In this document: in pieces, positions 6,234 to 8,929 of the stretch
Position numbering within the stretch: the first letter of the stretch is position 1
How the letters are laid out: each line of letters opens with the position of its first letter
From: Candidatus Saccharibacteria bacterium UBA5170
Lineage (GTDB): Bacteria > Patescibacteriota > Saccharimonadia > Saccharimonadales > Saccharimonadaceae
Direction: 5' to 3'
Assembly: GCA_002413425.1 (NCBI GenBank)
Contig: DHWY01000003.1
Location: forward strand, 161,834-170,762
Length of the DNA: 8,929 nt
The notes under the pieces: model-generated
The model's database searches: none
What the model was told of the DNA's origin: nothing
Seen by the model: the letters and a program-made list of their open reading frames with translations, nothing else
Position numbers and translations under genes: made by a program

Positions 6234-7292
6234 TCAGCAGACCAGTATTCCTGGCGCGCACGATGTTCCTGTAGCAGGAGCAGAGGGCGCCGGAGCGGCT
6301 GGTTCCGGCGCGGGGGCCGGAGCTGGGTCGGGGGTTGATCCGACCGGCGGTGCCTGCACCACGGGTGGCGCAGGGTTGACTCGCGGTGCGGCTGGAGGCT
6401 GCACCATCAGTGACGGTGGAACGTACGTTCCTGGACCGGGGTCCACGTTCGTACCTCCTCCGACAGGGGCGTTCCCTTGCGGAGCCGGGTCGTTACTAGG
6501 CGCGTCCTTGCAGACAGGCCAGGTACCGAACGGCTGGTTGGGGGGACATACGTTCTTGTGTATGACCACCTTGTGGATGATCACCTTGTGGATGACCGGT
6601 TTCTTGGGCAGCTCGGGGCTGCCCGGAGGAACCGACGGCACGCCCGGGAATGAAGCCCGAACGTTTTGGAATCCGCAGTCGAGCCGAAGCTTGACCACGG
6701 CGCTGCCGTGCGTGAACATGACAGCGGTTCCGTTTCCGACCGTGAAGCCTTGGCGGACCGTCACTCCTTTGGCGCTAGGCACCATGTAGAGTGACGGGCT
6801 ACCAGCCGGGACAGATACGAGGGAGAACGCCGAAGCGCTTTCCAGGGATTCCATCTCGGTGACGGTCGACTGCCACAATGGGAAGTCAGCCACCAACTTC
6901 GACGCGAAGGCATCGATACCCGCGAAACCGATCTTTGTCTTGGTCGACCCGGTCGCCGACCACCCCGCGTAGTGCGCGGCGGTCAGTGTCGGGTCTCCCA
7001 ACTTGTCAGTTCCACAGAGCCTGCGCTCATGGAGCTGAGTCTTGATGGTTGCCTCGGCGCGCGCCGGAACCGAAGGCCCGAAGGCGTTCTTCGATTCCTT
7101 GCCCGTGTCGAGAGCGTAGTAGTGGACACCACACGCCTGCGCCTGAGCGGCGGCGGGGGGTGGTGTTGCACCTGCGGGAGTTGCCCAGGGTGTGATCCCT
7201 GGGAACAAGACTGCAGCTGCAACAACAATGGCGAGCAATGCACCGCCGACCAGGTTCCATCCTGCTCGGCGGCGGTTGGTGATTGCGTTCAT
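6234..7292 (-). CDS. Secreted Pro-rich protein with IHK repeats, unknown function
   Basis: 352 residues. A basic start (NRRR) and one hydrophobic segment (13-35) form a signal peptide or anchor; a following AGATPPPAAAQAQA stretch could be cleaved. Residues about 52-215 look like a compact globular domain with C54, C93 and C206. Then comes a linker PVIHKVIIHKVVIHK (232-246), three repeats of five residues; C249 and C261 around PPNQPFGTWPVCKD; a long Pro/Ala-rich tail with APAPAPEP; and a C-terminal SCAPGILVC whose two Cys could form a disulfide. Seven Cys in an exported protein suggest an oxidising location. It starts 12 bp after the upstream gene, whose stop codon abuts its AGGGAG site, so the two are co-transcribed and probably work together. 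No family is recognised, and the tail is not an LPXTG signal. Base use is much more GC-rich than the window's other genes. Confidence 0.85.
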   Translation of the reverse strand: MNAITNRRRAGWNLVGGALLAIVVAAAVLFPGITPWATPAGATPPPAAAQAQACGVHYYALDTGKESKNAFGPSVPARAEATIKTQLHERRLCGTDKLGDPTLTAAHYAGWSATGSTKTKIGFAGIDAFASKLVADFPLWQSTVTEMESLESASAFSLVSVPAGSPSLYMVPSAKGVTVRQGFTVGNGTAVMFTHGSAVVKLRLDCGFQNVRASFPGVPSVPPGSPELPKKPVIHKVIIHKVVIHKNVCPPNQPFGTWPVCKDAPSNDPAPQGNAPVGGGTNVDPGPGTYVPPSLMVQPPAAPRVNPAPPVVQAPPVGSTPDPAPAPAPEPAAPAPSAPATGTSCAPGILVC

Positions 7293-7969
7293 CGTCTACT
7301 CCCTTCAGGAGTTGTTGTCGACCTTGACAGCCGGTTCGACCTTGGTGTCCGCCATGCCGGCGGGCACGGTGGTGGTCTTGTTGACAACCCGAAGCGGCGG
7401 GGTCGTGGTGACCTCGTCGCGCCTGGTTGTCGTGGTCTCCGTCTTGACTTTCCTGCCGCCCGTGAAGACGAGTAGGAGTCCCAAGGCGAGAGCAGCAGCG
7501 GCAATCCCGATGAACAACGCTGTCCACCAGGAGTTCGCCACGGCGTAGGGCACCGTCACCACCTGCTTGTTGGCCAGCACGAAGCTGTCCGAGAACATGT
7601 GGCTCTTCCAGCCGCTGAAGGCGATGACGCCGACGGCAGCTGCGATGGCGACCTGCCACCATGGAATCCTCACGGACCCCATAGCTGAAATCGTCTCAAC
7701 ACGTTCGTGAAGGGACGACTGTCCCTCCTCGACCATGCCGAGTCGAGTGCCTTGTTCGCCGAGTGCCGCGCCGTGCTCCGCGAGGAGTCCGGTGTGTTGT
7801 TCTACATCCGTGCGCAGCTGCTTGAGTTGCGTGTTGATGTCGGTACTGAACTCTTCGATCCTCTTGTTGAGGCGGGCAATCTCATCCGAGACAGCTTCCT
7901 TGACGAGTGGGTCGTTGCTTGCGTTGAAGCGTTCGCCGTTCAGCTTGAGCTGATTGGTGATTGCGTTCA
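7276..7969. repeat. Pair of identical 16-mers (7276-7291 and 7954-7969)
   Basis: TTGGTGATTGCGTTCA occurs twice in direct orientation, coding NAITN in both proteins: residues 57-61 of the coiled-coil protein and residues 2-6 of the secreted protein. It spans the secreted gene's start codon. It could allow deletion by recombination or be a relic of duplication, but may be coincidence. Confidence 0.6.
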
Positions 7970-8135
7970 CTTGGGCCTCGAGTCCAGCGGCCCGAGCGTT
8001 GGCTTCGGTGGTCCCGCGGGACTTGCGCTGCAGCTCTGCGATCAACGCGCGCAGCTCCGCCAGGCGGTGCTTCACGTCGTCGAACTCAGCTGCGGTCACA
8101 GTCTTGCGGGTTGACTTTGTTGCTGTTGTGGTCAT
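7305..8135 (-). CDS. Coiled-coil protein with two transmembrane helices, unknown function
   Basis: 276 residues, first gene of the GC-rich operon. AAGGAG lies 8 nt before the ATG at 8135. Residues 15-150 are almost entirely heptad-like (EFDDVKHRLAELRALIAEL, then EIARLNKRIEEF and INTQLKQLRTDVEQ), a long coiled coil. Two membrane helices follow (about 157-175 and 203-224) with a short loop between (SHMFSDSFVLANKQ). The tail is polar and Thr-rich (TETTTTRRDE, VNKTTTVPAG). Topology is probably coiled coil and tail on the same side. It may act as an oligomeric membrane scaffold for the secreted partner encoded 12 bp downstream; this is inference from layout only. No enzyme motif is seen. The GC-rich codon use suggests acquisition from a high-GC donor such as an actinobacterium. 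Confidence 0.85.
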   Translation of the reverse strand: MTTTATKSTRKTVTAAEFDDVKHRLAELRALIAELQRKSRGTTEANARAAGLEAQVNAITNQLKLNGERFNASNDPLVKEAVSDEIARLNKRIEEFSTDINTQLKQLRTDVEQHTGLLAEHGAALGEQGTRLGMVEEGQSSLHERVETISAMGSVRIPWWQVAIAAAVGVIAFSGWKSHMFSDSFVLANKQVVTVPYAVANSWWTALFIGIAAAALALGLLLVFTGGRKVKTETTTTRRDEVTTTPPLRVVNKTTTVPAGMADTKVEPAVKVDNNS

Positions 8136-8161
8136 GTCGTCTCTCCTTGTAACGGTAGGTT

Positions 8162-8264
8162 GGGCGGATGCCCGACCAAAATTGATCGGGGAAATCCCCC
8201 AAACTGCCCGTCGGGAGCAGTTCGCTAACCAGTCTAGGGACTAGACGGATCGGCGAACTGCTCC
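8162..8264 (-). promoter_or_regulatory. Structured leader of the GC-rich operon with alternative pairings
   Basis: The leader before 8135 has a 12-bp stem (8214-8225 with 8253-8264, GGAGCAGTTCGC) enclosing a second hairpin (GTCTAG 8232-8237 with CTAGAC 8241-8246). The segment 8217-8222 (GCAGTT) can also pair with 8202-8207 (AACTGC), which excludes part of the long stem. Nearer the gene are GGGG/CCCC (8188-8199) and GGGC/GCCC (8162-8173). Mutually exclusive stems are typical of attenuators and riboswitches; no known class is recognised. Confidence 0.5.
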
Positions 8265-8289
8265 TGTATACAAGGGAGTAAAATTATGT

Positions 8290-8303
8290 AGCTATACTTT
8301 AGC
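8290..8303 (+). repeat. Right inner inverted 14-mer
   Basis: AGCTATACTTTAGC is the exact reverse complement of 6173-6186. The neighbouring bases on both sides do not match, so the repeat ends sharply. Read outward it carries TATACT at 8293-8298. Confidence 0.92.
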
Positions 8304-8318
8304 GTGTCTTGTGATAAA
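8291..8318 (-). promoter_or_regulatory. Possible promoter of the GC-rich operon
   Basis: Reverse-strand TTTATC (8318-8313), 16 bp, TATAGC (8296-8291) would start transcription near 8284 and include the structured leader. The -35 is weak. It overlaps the right inner 14-mer, which may serve as its -10 region. Confidence 0.3.
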
Positions 8319-8350
8319 AGAGCCGTAAAGCTCAATTGTATCTTACTGCA

Positions 8351-8392
8351 AAGGCAGCACTCTAGCGGCGGTTGTCGCCAGGGTGCTGCCTT
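8351..8392 (+). ncRNA. Right module structured segment (nested hairpin)
   Basis: AAGGCAGCAC (8351-8360) pairs perfectly with GTGCTGCCTT (8383-8392). Inside, GGCG (8367-8370) pairs with CGCC around GTTGT. It lies 18 nt from the right outer repeat, matching the 16-nt spacing of the left module, although the stems share no sequence. No T-run follows, so it is not a classical terminator. RNA versus folded-DNA role is open. Confidence 0.48.
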
Positions 8393-8410
8393 CGTAGTCA
8401 AGATCTCACA

Positions 8411-8438
8411 GACATGCACTGTAATGATCTGACTTGTT
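8411..8438 (+). repeat. Right outer inverted repeat (28 bp)
   Basis: Begins GACATGCAC and ends CTGACTTGTT. It is the partner of 6067-6096 in inverted orientation, with one mismatch and a 2-nt gap. It contains TGTAATGATCTGA, identical in both copies. Confidence 0.95.
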
Positions 8439-8484
8439 AACGATCCTCCGCCATCCTGGGTCCTCACACCTTGGACAACTGATG

Positions 8485-8513
8485 TTATGAATTTATCACA
8501 AAAGCGGTATAAT
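8485..8513 (+). promoter_or_regulatory. Promoter with consensus TATAAT
   Basis: TTATGA (8485-8490), 17 bp, TATAAT (8508-8513). The spacer contains TTTATCACAA, which also occurs inverted at the putative cassette-operon promoter (TTGTGATAAA, 8309-8318), hinting at a shared binding site. It could read toward the gene at 8715. Confidence 0.5.
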
Positions 8514-8563
8514 GTCAATGCTTTATACAACACTAACCAGTAAAACACAAGCAACATGACCAC

Positions 8564-8585
8564 CTAACGCTATATATAGTGTTAG
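8564..8585. repeat. 22-bp near-perfect palindrome
   Basis: Arms CTAACGCTATA and TATAGTGTTAG match except for one G/T position. A second small inverted repeat, GCTAT-AC-ATAGC, lies at 8602-8613. Both sit between the TATAAT promoter and the TTGACA promoter. They may be operators for a dimeric regulator, or a hairpin ending the upstream transcript. Confidence 0.6.
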
Positions 8586-8618
8586 TCATCAGTAATAACA
8601 CGCTATACATAGCAATGA

Positions 8619-8647
8619 TTGACAATAGCTGTCAAGTCGAGTATATT
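8619..8647 (+). promoter_or_regulatory. Near-consensus sigma70 promoter with operator-like repeat
   Basis: TTGACA (8619-8624), exactly 17 bp, TATATT (8642-8647). The -35 hexamer is one arm of an inverted repeat TTGACA-ATAGC-TGTCAA (8619-8635), so a repressor bound there would block the polymerase. The leader to the ATG at 8715 would be about 60 nt. Confidence 0.75.
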
Positions 8648-8714
8648 TTTTAATCAAGTGTGGTCAAGGGTCCGACCTTTGGCAGTAGCACACGAGCAAA
8701 CCATAAGGAGAAGC

Positions 8715-8929
8715 ATGCCCAAGATGAGCGGAAAACTGGCATCCGGCCGGAAAGAAGGACTGCCAGACGCAGTCCGGAACTTCATCGAGGACGTTTACGG
8801 TTTTCAAAGGGTTGACCAGATGATGGTTCGGTCAACCGGCGAAAGCAGCGCAACAACGTTCGCTATAGCAGGTCTGATCTTGGCAGCAATTGAGGCCAGG
8901 GATTGCGACTTGGCAAACCGCCTTTTCGC
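8715..8929 (+). CDS. Unknown protein, 5' part only (runs off the window)
   Basis: Open from ATG 8715 to the window end, 71 codons without a stop. AAGGAG (8705-8710) lies 4 nt before the ATG, and the strong promoter at 8619-8647 lies upstream, so the start is well supported. The chain begins MPKMSGKLASGRKEGLP and is basic at first. An acidic/amphipathic part follows (FIEDVYGFQRVDQMMV), then a mildly hydrophobic stretch (TTFAIAGLILAAIEARD) that is too polar at its ends to be a sure membrane helix. No family is recognised. It lies just outside the cassette and may be regulated through the inverted repeat in its promoter. Confidence 0.7.
   Translation, partial: MPKMSGKLASGRKEGLPDAVRNFIEDVYGFQRVDQMMVRSTGESSATTFAIAGLILAAIEARDCDLANRLF

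Larger units (their letters stand above)
6067..8438. mobile_element. GC-rich two-gene cassette bounded by composite inverted modules
   Basis: The segment starts and ends with inverted copies of a 28-30 bp sequence (6067-6096; 8411-8438). Further in lie inverted copies of an identical 14-mer (6173-6186; 8290-8303). Between outer and inner repeats each end has a nested hairpin of unrelated sequence. Enclosed is an operon whose base composition is clearly richer in G+C than both flanks. I see no transposase and no clear target duplication: the flanks read TTAAAGG on the left and AACGATC on the right, though TTAA occurs at both outer ends. It could be a non-autonomous element, an invertible segment, or two copies of a regulatory element. 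The repeat pairing is certain, the mobility is inference. Confidence 0.5.

Noticed and set aside
6193..6789. Plus-strand Gly-rich frame opposite the secreted protein
   Set aside because: Mirror of the Pro/Ala-rich tail on the other strand, with no ribosome site.
7027..7662. Long reverse-strand frame overlapping both cassette genes
   Set aside because: GC-rich DNA opens spurious frames. The two genes in the other frame have ribosome sites, membrane helices and a coiled coil, while this frame is Arg/His-rich with no start signal.
8351..8392. Intrinsic terminator
   Set aside because: Stable stem but no T-run on either strand after it.
6067..8438. Integron attC sites as an explanation of the modules
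   Set aside because: Neither end has paired RYYYAAC and GTTRRRY core sites, and the two conserved parts of a module are not complementary to each other.
6058..8441. TTAA target-site duplication at the cassette edges
   Set aside because: TTAA occurs at both outer ends but not at exactly equivalent positions, and it is frequent in AT-rich DNA, so it cannot be counted as evidence.
8518..8559. 13-residue open frame (MLYTTLTSKTQAT) right after the TATAAT promoter, a possible leader peptide
   Set aside because: Very short, no ribosome site, no run of regulatory codons and no attenuator hairpin of the right kind behind it.

Overview
The window most likely comes from a Candidatus Saccharibacteria (TM7) or related Patescibacteria/CPR genome. 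This rests on recognition, not a search. The left edge holds a small membrane protein of a type common in CPR genomes. FolD has a shortened nucleotide-binding loop. The gene at 4712-5974 encodes an LPKTG-tailed surface protein whose N-terminal half resembles proteins recurrent in Saccharibacteria. Several genes lack a clear Shine-Dalgarno but have a -10-like hexamer 9-12 nt before the ATG. UGA reads normally as a stop.

Layout. 1-280 (-): start of a membrane protein, cut by the window edge. 331-1158 (+): folD. 1165-1536 (-): stand-alone CheY-like receiver, tail to tail with folD. 1588-2265 (+): GNAT-fold protein with the signature residues of LuxI-type acyl-homoserine-lactone synthases. 2262-4436 (+): hybrid membrane sensor histidine kinase overlapping it by 4 bp (GTGA). 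The synthase-like gene, the kinase and the divergent receiver form a compact module that could be a signal-making and signal-sensing circuit. No LuxR-type regulator is present. 4398-4619 (-): small single-pass membrane protein, followed by a strong terminator that belongs to the next gene. 4712-5974 (-): sortase-type surface protein with a DUF11-like domain.

6067-8438 is the most unusual part. A markedly GC-rich two-gene operon (7305-8135 coiled-coil/two-TM protein; 6234-7292 secreted Pro-rich protein with an IHK repeat) is bracketed by two divergent copies of one composite module. Reading outward, each copy has an identical 14-mer, then a nested hairpin with unrelated sequence, then a near-identical 28-30-mer. 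The pair looks like the ends of a mobile or invertible cassette, or like two copies of a structured regulatory RNA/DNA element. No transposase or recombinase is visible in the window.

Right of the cassette, 8439-8714 is AT-rich and holds promoters, including a near-consensus one (TTGACA-17 bp-TATATT) with an operator-like inverted repeat. It feeds a gene of unknown function that starts at 8715 and runs off the window.
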